From assembly GCA_030765065.1 (NCBI GenBank), contig CM060979.1:111526350-111590349 (forward strand): DNA of 64,000 nucleotides, given 5' to 3'. Shown here in pieces: positions 35,291 to 46,375 of the stretch (position 1 is the stretch's first letter; each line of letters opens with the position of its first letter). The position numbers were made by a program, and so were the translations under genes. A model generated the notes under the pieces. It was not told the origin of the DNA, did no database searches, and was given only the letters and a program-made list of their open reading frames with translations. Source of the DNA: Deroplatys truncata (lineage: Eukaryota > Arthropoda > Insecta > Mantodea > Mantidae).

Positions 35291-36694
35291 GTTCTTTAAT
35301 TTTATAATTCCATAATTTTCTTTTTGCCTGATTTTTGGCACTGGATCCATTCGATAGGTTTTTCGTTTATTAGGAGGATGCAGTAGTAGAATAAAAATTA
35401 GGTAAACAAATCTACTAGTAAACTGGACAAAAATAGCAGACGTTTCTGGGACGGACTTCAATCCGGAGTAACTTGTAATCTCTTAAACCGCGTTTTCAGT
35501 AAGTGTTAGAGGCAGGAACAAGAAATTTAAAAAAAAAAAAACTAATACAGTGGACCAAGAGCATTGTGCAGTTGCATATGTGTGTAAAATATACTTATGG
35601 ATGTACACATGTTATTTTGAATCGGTTATTTGAAACCTGGCATTTTTTTGTAACTGAAACGGTCGGATTCTTGCTGAAAAATAAGCTTTAGAGTGTAAAG
35701 CCTTCATCTACAACTTGAAAATGATTTGCTATGGAAGTTGCATAAACAAAAACCACTACGAGCGGGTGTTTCACCTGTTATCTATTTTCTCCCTTTTATT
35801 TTAATAATGCAAGCCACACATCCCCCATTTAACCACCGTTTGTATCCAACAATAAGAGCGCTAAAAGAACATGAACAAATATTTAATAACAAACTATCTA
35901 AACTGTATCTAAAAGCAGCGCCTGAGCTTAAAACACTACGTCACCATTCTGTGTTTTTTTATGTGCAGATATGTGACATAAAAGAGGAAAGCACAAATTT
36001 GCGGTAACGCCCGATGAATGACGTCGCAGTAAACAACCGCGAAGAAAACAGGTGCTTGTCGAAAGAGTGACCATGAAGTGTTAGCGGATTTGTCAACAGA
36101 ATTGCGCGCACGTATAAAATTGCGTCCACTTATGCTTATGAAAATCAGCAGCCTAAGAAACCAAAACATAATATTATGTACCAACATGAAAACTCACATA
36201 GGGATTCTGCAATTTATTCACATAAAATCACATTTATTAAATCACTTGTGGACTGTGTATTTATCTCATTTTAGCTATTAGGAGTGTCGGTTATAAGTTT
36301 GTTCACTTTCCCGGAAAATATTTTTAACATTAAAAATAAAGGTATTCATTTTTATATCACAAATTATGAGGATTATTACAACAAAGAGCGTGAAAAAGGA
36401 AGAATATAGGTACATATAAAATAAAGATCTTAGGCCTGGAGCGCTTGCTTCACAAAAACTATTGTCTGTGATGCCATATGCAGTAAGAACGGACGTTAAA
36501 CACCCAACAAACAAACAAAAAAACAAAAAAAGGAAGTTTCTTGGAAACAATAAAACATAAAATAAGAAAACCTTAAATGGAGAAGTCCTACGAAAATAAA
36601 ATTAATCAATACTGCAAACACAAACATTTCACTTAAATTAGAAGAGTTGCTATTAAAAAGCTGAGAAGCTAATAGTAAGAAACGTGAGCACTGT
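35291..36694. other. Gene-free spacer
   Basis: AT-rich DNA. Frames at 35726-36007 and 36278-36550 show no domain and no codon bias that would support a gene. Confidence 0.4.
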
Positions 36695-36849
36695 CCGAGG
36701 CGTGTTTTGAAAGTAAGTGCCGTTTTAATATTTTGCCGCTGCAGTTGCGATTTTCAGTGTGCGCGATCACTTCCTCTATCCATTAGGAAGCCAGACGCAG
36801 CTGTGAGCGATCGTCACTTAGTGTTTTCCTGTTGTTAGAGCGTTTCCAA

Positions 36850-38779
36850 ATGTTCAAACAATCGAACCACCTGCCGACTGTGAAGTCAGATCAGTGATTG
36901 GTGTTTTGAATGCGAGAAATGCTACACCAGCAAACATTCATCGCCAATTGTGTGAGGTTTATAGGAAAGCAATAAGGAGTAACAATGCCCTGACAAATGC
37001 ATCCAAACAAACTCAAGATCTGATCGCATCATTTGGTTAGGAACAATTAGACCACTCTCCTTACAGTACGGATTTTGCACCAAGGGATTTTCATGTGTTT
37101 CTTCAAACATTTAAAAAACAACGATGTTGTGAAACAAGAAGTGCAGACTTAGCTTCAATTAAAGACGGTACCATTTTTGACGAATGTGCTGTTATGTGTT
37201 CGTATTATGTTTTGTAACTGTGTTATACCTCCAGCCAGTCACTTTACGTTACTTGTCCCCTTGCTTAACGCACTCTTTGGTGTTCTTTTTTTTCTCCTCT
37301 CTGCTTTGCGTGTGTGGCATGTGCCTTGGCCGTTCGCGGTGAGTGGTGGATTTCTGTCGCATTGCAGGGTTAGCTCTCTGCCCGGCAACAAGTCATTCGG
37401 ATTGTGGAAGCTTTTTTGGAATTGACTTAAGGAACTTCTTTTGTGATGTTTTGTGGATCGGCCTTATGTAAAGGTAGGCTTTGTTATGAGTTTGTATCTT
37501 GGTAATGGTGGGTGAATTTTGGGGCGAAAACGTAATGTGTGTTTTAGACACGAATTCGTAAAGTGACTGGCTCTTGAAATTGTTCATATGTTTAGTGTGT
37601 TTTGCTTCTTTTGTTTTGTCAAAATTTAATACTGGGTTTAAATGAATCCAGAAAGTGGATCACACTTCTATTTTATTGGCTTCTCCACCTTTAAGCGGTT
37701 TAAGAGTGCTTTCACTTATAAGGCAACTAATTAGCTGTTAAAGTAAAACTCTCAATCCATCATTTGTCATTGTCTCAGAGAGAAAGAGATAAAATACAGG
37801 GAAACGAAATACCAGGAAATTCTGGAATATATGTTGTTTGTGTGTATAAGGCAAAGAAATGCAAGAATCAATTCATTCTTTATACAACTTATTCAAAGTA
37901 TCATAAGAATCAGGAAAATTTAACTGTAACCACAAAGTACTACTGACCTTCTAGCTGAGTTATATTTTGAATACGTGATTTTCAGTGCTTGGTTAGTTTG
38001 AAGTAACAGAAATTGTGTTGTGTTAATTATGGGAGCAGTAATTGCAGTCAAAAACCCTACCATGCTGAACTTTGAAAAACTGAAAACAGTTGTGTTGTAA
38101 ACTACATCTAGCTCAGCTGGACTTTGAAGCTTGCTTTTCCTAGAAGTTCATAAAAGTCTGTTTGGATCATGGCTAGATAAGCATAATTACTATTTGTGAG
38201 CCCAAATCGTTGACACAAAAGGGGGGGCAAGTAATGCTTCCAGGTTCTACTGTATTTTACAGTTTAAGAAAAGGTACCCGTTTATAAAATATTGGTCTGA
38301 TGTTTATAATGGCCTTGTTTGTTAATATTTGTTTTACTTAATTGTTGCTCTTTTTAAACCTTGCCTTACTGCTCTGCTCATTTGATGTTTTGGTTTGTTA
38401 ACCTTTAAGTCATCTTTGTTTTACAGTTATTCTTTTAAGGTTGCTTTACGGTTCTGGTTATTAATGTTTGTTTATTATTATCATTAAAGTACCAAAAAAG
38501 AAGACAGAAACAACTTATCAATAGTAGTATATTTTTGAGAGTTCTGGTCTCCATCTTATTTTTTTTCTTCCCCTACGGCACTTGTTAGGGCTTCCCTTTT
38601 CGCTTGGCCGGGGTTCCCTAACTCAGTCAAACCTTCTTAAGCGTCTGCATGGTTTCACTGCCTTGCTCCAGTTTTATGTTTTGGGAGAAACAGTGGAACC
38701 ATTGCACGAAAGCATAGAAAAACTGGTTTCCCGTTACGACAAGTGCGTGAATAACGGCGGTGACTATGTGGAGAAGTAG
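36850..38779 (+). pseudogene. mariner transposase, broken and interrupted
   Basis: The ATG at 36850 begins MFK; one lost base shifts the frame into IEPPADCEVRSVIGVLNARN and IHRQLCEVY, the mariner N-terminus. A deletion then removes most of the catalytic region, leaving EQLDHSPYSTDFAPRDF with the last Asp area (near 37040-37090), followed by NDVVKQEVQT and a stop. After the insertion the C-terminus resumes as ESIEKLVSRYDKCVNNGGDYVEK (to 38779). Inactive. Confidence 0.8.
37233..37572. mobile_element. 340-bp element with perfect 16-bp inverted ends
   Basis: AGCCAGTCACTTTACG at 37233-37248 is repeated exactly in reverse at 37557-37572. It has no coding frame and sits inside the mariner. No clear target duplication, so the superfamily is unassigned. 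DNA between 37573 and about 38685 is also inserted relative to mariner and shows no recognised feature. Confidence 0.55.
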
Positions 38780-39092
38780 TGTAATGTGTAAGGTAATGAA
38801 TAATAATAAAATATTTGGAAAATAATGTTTTGTTATTTTTTAAAAAATCATTGGTACTTACTTTAAAAACACGCCTCGTACACAAAATATATGAAACATG
38901 TTAGTCACAAAATCAAAGTGTAAATTCAAAAAGCTAGAAACATCAAATATTGCCGTCTGTGAAAGAAAGGCACCATCGCAATCTTAAATAAACTGATAGC
39001 AGTTTTATACGTATACTGCATACTATTAATATAAATTACCACATTTTTATTTAATCCGGTTAAAAGCACTACCTCTGAATAGAAACAACTTA

Positions 39093-39331
39093 CCGGGGCT
39101 GTGGCAGAGTCAGCTGACTAGCCGTTCAGGCACGAGATGCCGGCCTTCGCTGTCGCTGGAGTGTATAGCTCCGGCGCTCCGCCAAGCTGAGGGTCGCGGG
39201 GTCGAGTCCCGCCATGGGCATGGGTGTTTGTGTGTGTATGTTTGTTGCGGTAATAAGCGGTAACGAAAACAGTAAAACACAGTAACATAAACTGGGTAAA
39301 ACAGGGTAACCTAAAAAAAAAAAAAAAAAAA
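39093..39331 (+). mobile_element. tRNA-derived SINE with poly(A) tail
   Basis: Head GGGGCTGTGGCAGAGTCAGC with box A-like TGGCAGAGTC, box B GGGTCGAGTCCCG, a body with CCATGGGCATGGGTGTTTG, and a tail of about 18 A residues. A 5'-truncated relative on the other strand lies at 19688. It appears near full length. Confidence 0.85.
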
Positions 39332-39979
39332 TAAAAGCAGATTGCATTTCCTTGGCCTTATACAAAGCAGAGACCTACGCGCTGAAAAATGGATTTTGTG
39401 AATTCTATAGAAAACTCGGATTGTTAACTTACATAACGATACTCTAACATCTCGTAATTTGCCATGGCTTTTAGGTAGATAAAACTGCTGTTTTTTGTAC
39501 GTACTAACTGCCATGGCCTTCGGAATAACTTCGTTCACATGAATCTAGCATGATCGGTAGGTACCTATACGCAGACAACGGAGTCGTTTCTTTTCTTAGG
39601 TTTCCGTTTAAGCCACATTAATTTAAGTATTTAAGTGTTACATTTTCAAGTTATATAACCGCAAAAAAATTTACTTTAATGTGTTTTTCATAATTTCATA
39701 AATAACAAAAATTATCTCTATTGGATTATTTAAAACGTTTCTTCGATTTCGTAAAACTTGCATTTTAACTAGAAGGTAATATATGATTATGGCATTGAAC
39801 CCTGAGCTCATGGAGGAAAAATAAACACAGAGTATTTTGAAACATTGTTTACAGTGATGTACTAAGCTGGATTTCAACGTAAGAAGCTTTCAGCACCCAC
39901 AGCGAATGTTGCAGAAAATGGTAATGCTACGAGAAGTGCAGCATTAATGCAGCAGGATTAGAATTAAGATTCAACACAG
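39332..39979. other. Gene-free spacer
   Basis: AT-rich DNA, nothing recognised. Confidence 0.4.
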
Positions 39980-40513
39980 AGGGGACTTAGCACGTCAACC
40001 TACATAGATCTTTTGTACCTATGCACCGGACGGGAAGGATGAGGTGAGAGGAGGCAGAGGGCAGTCGGACCAGGGGCACGACAGGCAGAGGTCAGGGTCC
40101 CTACCATTTACAGGTTTAAACTCCCCGGATGGGCACTGGTGCAGCTGGCTCCCCTTCCCCCTGTGGGCTTACATATCCACTGGGGGCCCGGAACCCAGAG
40201 ATCGCCTCCATTCCGGGGGACGAAAGCTTCTACAGAGCATCCTTTTCCCCTGCCATGCACACGCCGAGACCTCCCTCCGACACGTACAATGCTGAAAGAG
40301 TCCAAGCGGATGAAAGGTGAAATGAAATAAGAATGGAGGTGAAATGGAGGGACAGTAAATTCGGGGACTTAATAATCCTTCCCAGCATTCCCCTAGGACC
40401 CGGGGGAACCCCGAAAAAACCCATGGGTCAGGAAGGTCGGCCACGAGAATCGAACCCACGACCACCCGAATGGGACCACAGACGTTACCGCCTAAGTCAT
40501 CCCTCTCGGTTTA
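39980..40513 (-). mobile_element. Long tRNA-headed SINE, copy 1 of a pair
   Basis: Minus-strand head GAGAGGGATGACTTAGGCGG with box B GGTTCGATTCTCG, followed by GAATGCTGGGAAGGATTA and a GC-rich body. By eye about 85 percent like the copy at 40881-41372 across its length, in the same orientation. Several overlapping short frames here are shadows of the GC-rich body. Confidence 0.75.
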
Positions 40514-40835
40514 ATGCAGGAATCTTCTATCTTTTATGATGTCTCCGTGGTAAAAAAAAAAAAGTCAGTCAAAATAAATAGCATTTTGGGGCTATATTGT
40601 TCATTATGTCTTAACACAGTACACATATAAAGCATTTGCGATTTTAACTAAACTCGCTACAAATGTTTCTGAAAAAATAAAACAATAAAAAATGCTCACA
40701 CTGAAACACTGTACTAGACGGAAGGAATTTTGTGTCTTTCTTTGCATTCTGAAAATATGCCCGGTAAGTATAAATCCGAACTTTTAATCTCTGTCTCTTT
40801 CTCTCCCTCTCACTCTCTTAACTATATAAACACAC

Positions 40836-42150
40836 TTTTTTTTTAATATTACTTCCCTACTACTTAGAATAGTACTAGGAGCGGAGGGGGACTAGGCACC
40901 TCGACATACGCAGATCTTTTATACCTATGCCCCGGAAGGAGCGCTCTGGATTGGAGGGATGAGGTGAGAGGAAACGGAGGACAGGGTCCCTACAGTTTAC
41001 AGATTTAACCGGATGGCAGCTGTGCAGCCGGCTCCCCCCTCCCCATGACCTTACACATCCCCTGGGGGTCCGGGACTCGGAGACCGCCCCCATTCCGGGG
41101 ACGAAGGTTTCCTCAGAGCATTCATTTCCCCTGCCATGCACACGCCGAGACCTCCTGCCGACACTTGCAACCCTGAAAGAGACCAAGCAGATGAAAGGTG
41201 AAGTGAAATGAAAATGGAGGTGAAATCGAGGGATAGGACATTCGGGGGATGTAATGATCATCCCCAGCATTCGCCTAGTGACCCAGGAAACCCCCGAAAA
41301 ACAGTGAAATCGAACCCACGACCTCCCGTTAGGGGTTACAGACGTTACCGTCTGAACCATCCCGCTCTGTAACTTATCCAGTATTGGAAGTAGTATATAT
41401 ATTCAATCCAAGGATTCGATACCGAGATTTTACCGAAACATATCTTGAGATTGAATAAAGAAAAGGAAAACAAAAAATTATAAAAATATGCTTTTAGTGT
41501 GTGTGTGTCTCTCTTTGAACAGCATGACTCAAAAATGAAAAATCGGTTAAACACCTAACTTGGCACTTATGTTCAACATCTTCCAAGGATGTGACACAAA
41601 GATTTTCAACATAATTTCCCACCCCAAACCACCCTTACATGAACAAAATTATTATTTTTAATTTGCTCAAAAATCGCTCTAATCATTTTGATTAAAATAT
41701 CATATGTTTAATAATATCTGCATGACAAATAAAATGCATAACTGGAATTTTCTGGGAATAGCCTCAATTACTTCTGAATCACTTTTATATAAGTGGTAAA
41801 CCTTAAAAGATAGACCAAATCTTATTACAGAAAAAATTTAGATCTCGTTAAAGCACACAATTTATGTCAAAATTTATTTTTGTGGCATTAACCATTTCCG
41901 ATATGTTCTCCACTATTGATTTGATTGTCAAGTACTTATAGATTTTTCTACTGCTAAAGCGCTGTTCATTTTTCTCCCGTGACGATGCAAAGAAAACGAA
42001 ATTTCAAAGCCATTACATAGTCACCCTCTTTTAAAGAACTTGACTATCGCTTCTCGAGTAACATGAAGCAGGCAGAAGAAAAAGCGTTTATAAGAACAAT
42101 TTGTAGAAAGGTGCGCTGAGAAAGTCATATGAATTAGCACAACAGAAATT
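40836..42150 (-). mobile_element. HINE-like copy interrupted by a SINE
   Basis: The 3' end (ACTTCCCTAC, 40851-40860) is separated from the rest (41373-42150) by the SINE at 40881. The remainder has the family blocks AACAGCATGACTCAAAAATG and GATCTCGTTAAAGCACACAA and ends with a degraded head near 42148. Confidence 0.65.
40881..41372 (-). mobile_element. Long tRNA-headed SINE, copy 2 of a pair
   Basis: Shares GATCTTTTATACCTATGCCC, CATGCACACGCCGAGACC and the head region TTACAGACGTTACCGTCTGA with copy 1. Box B on the minus strand is GGGTTCGATTTCA. It lies inside the stem-loop end of a HINE-like copy, so it is younger than that copy. Confidence 0.75.
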
Positions 42151-42151
42151 G

Positions 42152-42250
42152 TTGTTTTATTCAGTGAACTTCCTGTATAATCTTGCTATCTTATTTTCGG
42201 ATGGAGTTTAATACTTCCCTGCTTTAGCTAAGCTGTAGAAAACATAAAAA
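42152..42250 (+). mobile_element. HINE-like 3' end fragment
   Basis: ATCTTGCTATCTTATTTTCG, ACTTCCCTGCTTTAGC and GTAGAAAACATAAAAAG correspond to the last 100 bases of the family, degraded. Confidence 0.5.
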
Positions 42251-42311
42251 GCTTTTTTAGAAACATTAAATGAAGCGCCGTGAAGGTACAACAATGTTTT
42301 AATTCACCGGT

Positions 42312-42440
42312 GAGATGACTGGCGGTAGGTTCCTTGGATCGCATTCGGAAGGCCCGCCTTCGAATCTCTTGTACCGGTCAATCTTTCTGTGACTTTTCTG
42401 TGGTTTCTCTCGTGTCAGGGAAACCGGAATTAAATATCGA
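42312..42440 (+). mobile_element. 5' head fragment of a long SINE
   Basis: GATCGCATTCGGAAGGCCCG, box B-like CCTTCGAATCTC, then TTTTCTGTGGTTTCTC, aligned in order with the start of the 62784 copy. The body is missing. Confidence 0.5.
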
Positions 42441-43552
42441 ATATCGTGATTCAAAATTTCACCCACATAGCTAAAGAAATAGAAATTAAATACAGAAAGG
42501 AGGCTACGCAGCTAAAGCGATGTACTAATAAGTTTGCCAAGCAGATGGTGCAGAAAGGCGACTACCAACTAAGGCCATCTCTTTAGCACCACTCTTCTGC
42601 GTGTATGCATTCATAAAAAAAGCTTCACTTTCCTACTGAATCAGTAGTTACAAAAACTAGATCATACAGGAGGCGACTGCGCAACTGAGGTCATCTGGCA
42701 GCGGGTTGCTCAAACATATGGCACAGGGAGGTGACTTCAGATCTAAGGGTATCTTTCTGACACACTCTGAATCATGCGTATCAAAGAACTTACAGTTAAA
42801 CTTCATGGCATAATCTAGATGTTGAAGCGACCTTAAAGATGCAGAAACTTATTAATTATTTCCAAATAGAATGCAAGAAAAGGAAATCACATAAATTATG
42901 TATATTCTTGAAATATTACAGAGAAGTGCTAGATCTTGTTTATTTTAGTGTGTCAGCAAATATTAAGTCGTTTAAGGCGATAAAGCAGGCACCAAACATA
43001 TTTACATGCATCTAATGACATGCAGGTAAAGGTTGTCACGTTTATATTTTCTCCCGCCTCTTCTTTTTGTAAATGCGTAGCCTGAAGGACTCCAGCTTTG
43101 ACATGCTCTTTAAGGATATGCGAAAATTAGCATTGATGATTTGTGTAGAGCTAGCAAAATGTCCATGTTATTGCCCTTAAATACACCTCGACCACGTCTT
43201 AGGAATATTACTGCCGTAACCTTTAAAATGCAGAACAAACGACAAGATAAAGTGATCTCATGGGAAATATTCTTGTTCCACACCGTGTCGAAATTCAATT
43301 GTTTCTTAATAAAAATGGTACGGAAAATGGAACTTTACCTTACAGTAGCTATTTTCCACACTACATGTTCACCAACACGTTGCTTGGATTGCAACCATAC
43401 AGACTTCAAAATGTAGAAATATTTATCCCCAAAATAAAATTATTATAATACATTATAAGTAGATGAATAATGATGAATGCGGGTATAATGTCAAAGTTGT
43501 GTGTTTCTTTTATTATTGTTCGATTTGTATTGCCTACCTTTCACTTCTATTT
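42441..43552. other. Gene-free spacer with a dispersed short motif
   Basis: Four imperfect copies of a motif near AGGCGACTNCNCAACTNAGG followed by TCATCT occur at about 42500, 42550, 42673 and 42732. A 91-codon frame at 43141 and its reverse frame have no recognisable domain. Confidence 0.4.
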
Positions 43553-43722
43553 AGCCGGTGATTCCGTGTCGTAGGTTTACGGCACGTAAAAGAACCTCAA
43601 GCCTGATAAAGAGGCCTCTGAGAAAAATTACCGGTCTTTCACGCCCAATATAGCATGGGACGCTAAGGACCGCAGCAAGTGTCCATAAATAAAGCTCAAT
43701 TTAATTTCATTTAACTTCTATG
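43553..43722 (+). mobile_element. tRNA-derived SINE, 5'-truncated (family of 46.1 kb)
   Basis: Retains GCACGTAAAAGAACCTCAAG, GGTCTTTCACGCC, GGGACGCTAAGGACC and the tail AATTTAATTTCATTTAA. The tRNA head is missing. Confidence 0.8.
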
Positions 43723-44149
43723 GTATATCAGGCGCTTTGATTTGAGAAACCATGATGGCGTTATTACCTACACGTTGAACTCATGTTGGTTTTTAATACT
43801 TTTCACTGTTAAACACACTCGCATTCATTTCCAAAGTTATACTTCGAGAGGATGGGAATAAAATTAGTGGAAGCGTTGACCTAGGTGATAAGGTTGGTAT
43901 TGTCATTTAAGTATGCAAAAATGTGACACTCCATGCCAACATGCCATGGCGTGTAAAAGAAATCCTATGCAACAAAATTCCGCCACATTGGCAACGTTGA
44001 CGTGACCCTGGCAGTTGCTAGCATAGTTAAATGAAGATAAAAAAAAGAGAGGGAAAACAAAGGCTTTTGAATATTTCAGATCGCAACAGGATAATGCTTC
44101 ACAACAATAAAACCATACAAATTGCAGAACAGCATTTGCGCAGATTGTG
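43723..44149. other. Gene-free spacer
   Basis: No supported gene. The 108-codon minus-strand frame at 43903-44229 overlaps the SINE-like head that follows and has no recognised domain. Confidence 0.35.
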
Positions 44150-44330
44150 TGTGTAATCGACTGGTCAACTTTCTGGTTTCGCAACTCAGCGGTTCGATTC
44201 CTGGCTAAGATAGGGGAATATTTCATCAATCAGAATCATTCCCTAACTTCCGCAGAGTCTGGAAGTCTGAATGTGGGAGTGAACGTGAGTGTGTTTCATT
44301 TCGAGAATGAATACAAATGACCGCTAAAAA
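44150..44330 (+). mobile_element. Possible tRNA-headed SINE
   Basis: A perfect box B (GGTTCGATTCC) lies near 44191, with a weak head upstream (CGACTGGTCAAC) and a non-coding body with GTCTGGAAGTCTGAATGTGG. No second copy in the window, so this is uncertain. Confidence 0.4.
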
Positions 44331-44737
44331 GCTGCAGTTTAGTTACAGATACCGTTTTTTTTCTTGGTTCCTATTAATTCATTCAAATAGTTGCAAATCT
44401 GATTTTAAGTATGTAAAATGTGGTCTCACAGTGATTTTCCCAACCGCATACGAGAAAATATCTAAGAGTTCTTATTTATTTCGTGATGATTTATCCCTAA
44501 ATGCATGCTATAAAAACGATAAATGTGATAAAGTCGAAGGCGTCTATTTGAATATAAAAGTGGTGTGGTGCTGATAAACCAAGTTTAAATCAAAGTAAAG
44601 TAACTGATATTCAATTTAACTTGTTCTTGTTTCCGATCCTTCTAACACCACTGTAAGAGTTTTGGGTACTTACCTTGACAGAGACTTGAATTGGAAATCG
44701 CATTAGATTATATAGTTAATAAAATAACTCGTTGAAT

Positions 44738-44825
44738 GCACAAGGGGCCGACTGGCCTGCATGCGGTGCTTTGCTTCGGTTTGGAAGGCCCCTCCGTGTT
44801 AGTAGCTTTACCTTTAATAAAACAA
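44738..44825 (+). mobile_element. 3' end fragment of a long SINE
   Basis: GGGGCCGACTGGCCTGCATG, CGGTGCTTTGC and CTTTACCTTTAAT match the 3' end of the 34722 element. Confidence 0.65.
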
Positions 44826-45142
44826 CACAGGATTAGTCATATTACGCGTTCTTTTAAACGTAGATTTTGCGATACTTAAATACTTTTTCAAATATTTCTT
44901 AGAGAACATTGAAAGATAAATATTTTCTGCATATTTAAATGTATTTTGAATTAAAACAATTCGCACTCTTACTATTATTATAAGCTTTCGAAATTTGCCT
45001 CAGTTGAAATTTGCCACGAGGCTACACACCATAACAACACTGTACGATCGAAACAAACGTACTTCAGCTGGTTGTTTTAATAATGAAACGTACTCAGCCG
45101 TTGTTTATTGCTCTTATGGCTTGTTTTCCAAACAGCATATTG

Positions 45143-46108
45143 TGATTATAAAATGGCTCGGTTTACTGATGCCGTGTATCTTGTAATGCTACTCATTTGC
45201 AGTGAAACACATTGTACTGCGGAAGTTGCGGCAAAAGTTTCCAATAGGCGAGCACCACATCAGAGGACATTTGTTTTCATCTGTCAAAAAGTTCTGGATA
45301 CAGGAAACGTATCTCCTATGTTGAAGGAGTTGGTCAAAGAAATTTGCACAAGAAGAAGAAATCCAGGAAGAAGATCCACATCTCGCAATATTGGCGTACC
45401 TCTTGGACTGCTTTAAGAACATTAAAAGAGGAATTGCTACCCGTTATCATACTTAGCGCGTCCAGTATCTCTCTGAAGCAGATTATACACCAAGGGTAGC
45501 ATTTTTCGAATGTTTCTTCAACAAGGAGGGAACTTTTCCTTTAATATTCTTGTAATGGATGAAGAAAGTATATCAGATATGTAGTAAATAAATAACATAA
45601 TGCACGTCTGGGATTACGGTAATCCACACAAAGTAAAACAAGACAGCTTTCAGCACAGATTTTCTGTAAATGTTTGGGCAGCAAAAACACTAACACATTA
45701 ATCGGCCCGTAGATTCTTCCTCGGATTTTGACAGTAGCCATCTATCTCCTGTTTCTGGAAGAAACGTTACCAGTTCTGCTTGAGGTTGTTCTCCTGGCAG
45801 TAACAAATGATATGTGGCTATTACGAGACCGCGCACCTCCGCACATAAGTAGAGCCGTGTGTGGCCATCTACGCAACACCTACGTAGAACGCTGGATGGC
45901 TCGGAATGGACCAATAAAGTGGCCACCAAGATCGCCAGATCTAAATCCAATCGAATTTCATTTCTTTCTTTGGGGCAATATGAAAACTCGCGTATACATT
46001 ACAGAAGTGCCTGGTGTGGAAACGTTGCAAGAAAGAATACTTCGAGCAGCCGAAGAAATAAAAAAAACAAATCTGACGTACTTCATAGAGTGCAGCAGAA
46101 CTGCATAA
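45143..46108 (+). pseudogene. DD41D-type transposase, decayed copy
   Basis: Starts MARFTDAVYLV, the usual N-terminus of a very common arthropod transposase. The N-terminal helix-turn-helix half runs to 45416, later pieces (YTPRVAFFECFF, FSVNVWAAK) lie in other frames, and the C-terminal half reads from 45728: RDRAPPHISRAV, then ERWMARNGPIKWPPRSPDLN. The second catalytic Asp region is altered (LRDRAPPH instead of MHDGAPPH) and LDFFLWG has become IEFHFFLWG. Clear inverted ends were not found; a SINE abuts the 3' side at 46113. Inactive. Confidence 0.8.
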
Positions 46109-46112
46109 AATA

Positions 46113-46375
46113 TCGTCCTCCGTGGACTAGTGTTACCGTGCTAGCCTCTAGTTTCCAAGGTCGCGGGTTCAAACCCGGCGGAGGGCAATGGATTTTTTCC
46201 GGCTTCCTCCGGAAGGGAAGTAAAGCCGGTGGTCCCGGCACGTAAAAGAACCTCAAGCCTGATAAAGATGCCTCTGAGCAAAATTACAGGTCTTTCATGC
46301 CATAATAGAATGGGACGCTAAGGACCATAGTAGCTAAAGAGCGTCCATAAATAAAGCTCAATTTAATTTAATTTA
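46113..46375 (+). mobile_element. tRNA-derived SINE, near full length
   Basis: tRNA-like head GTGGACTAGTGTTACCGTGC, box B GGGTTCAAACCCGG, body CCGGAAGGGAAGTAAAGCCG and GCACGTAAAAGAACCTCAAG, and a 3' tail of TTTAA repeats instead of poly(A). Best copy of a family also found at 27164 and 43553. The Pol III promoter boxes look intact. Confidence 0.85.

Larger units (their letters stand above)
36695..38878 (+). mobile_element. mariner transposon split by about 1.5 kb of inserted DNA
   Basis: Inverted ends CGAGGCGTGTTTTGAAAGTA (left) and CGAGGCGTGTTTTTAAAGTA (right, minus strand), with TA at the right side and a mutated TC at the left. Transposase pieces lie in plus orientation at both sides: the N-terminus and PYSTDFAPRDF at 36850-37180, and the last 30 codons at about 38690-38779. 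Confidence 0.8.

Noticed and set aside
34929-35307. Overlapping frames rich in Pro, Arg and Gly
   Set aside because: Same cause: GC-rich body of the long SINE at 34722.
40169-40465. Several overlapping frames of about 60-100 codons on both strands
   Set aside because: GC-rich SINE body with few stop codons in any phase; equally open frames on both strands.
43903-44229. 108-codon minus-strand frame
   Set aside because: No domain; overlaps a tRNA-like box B region on the other strand.
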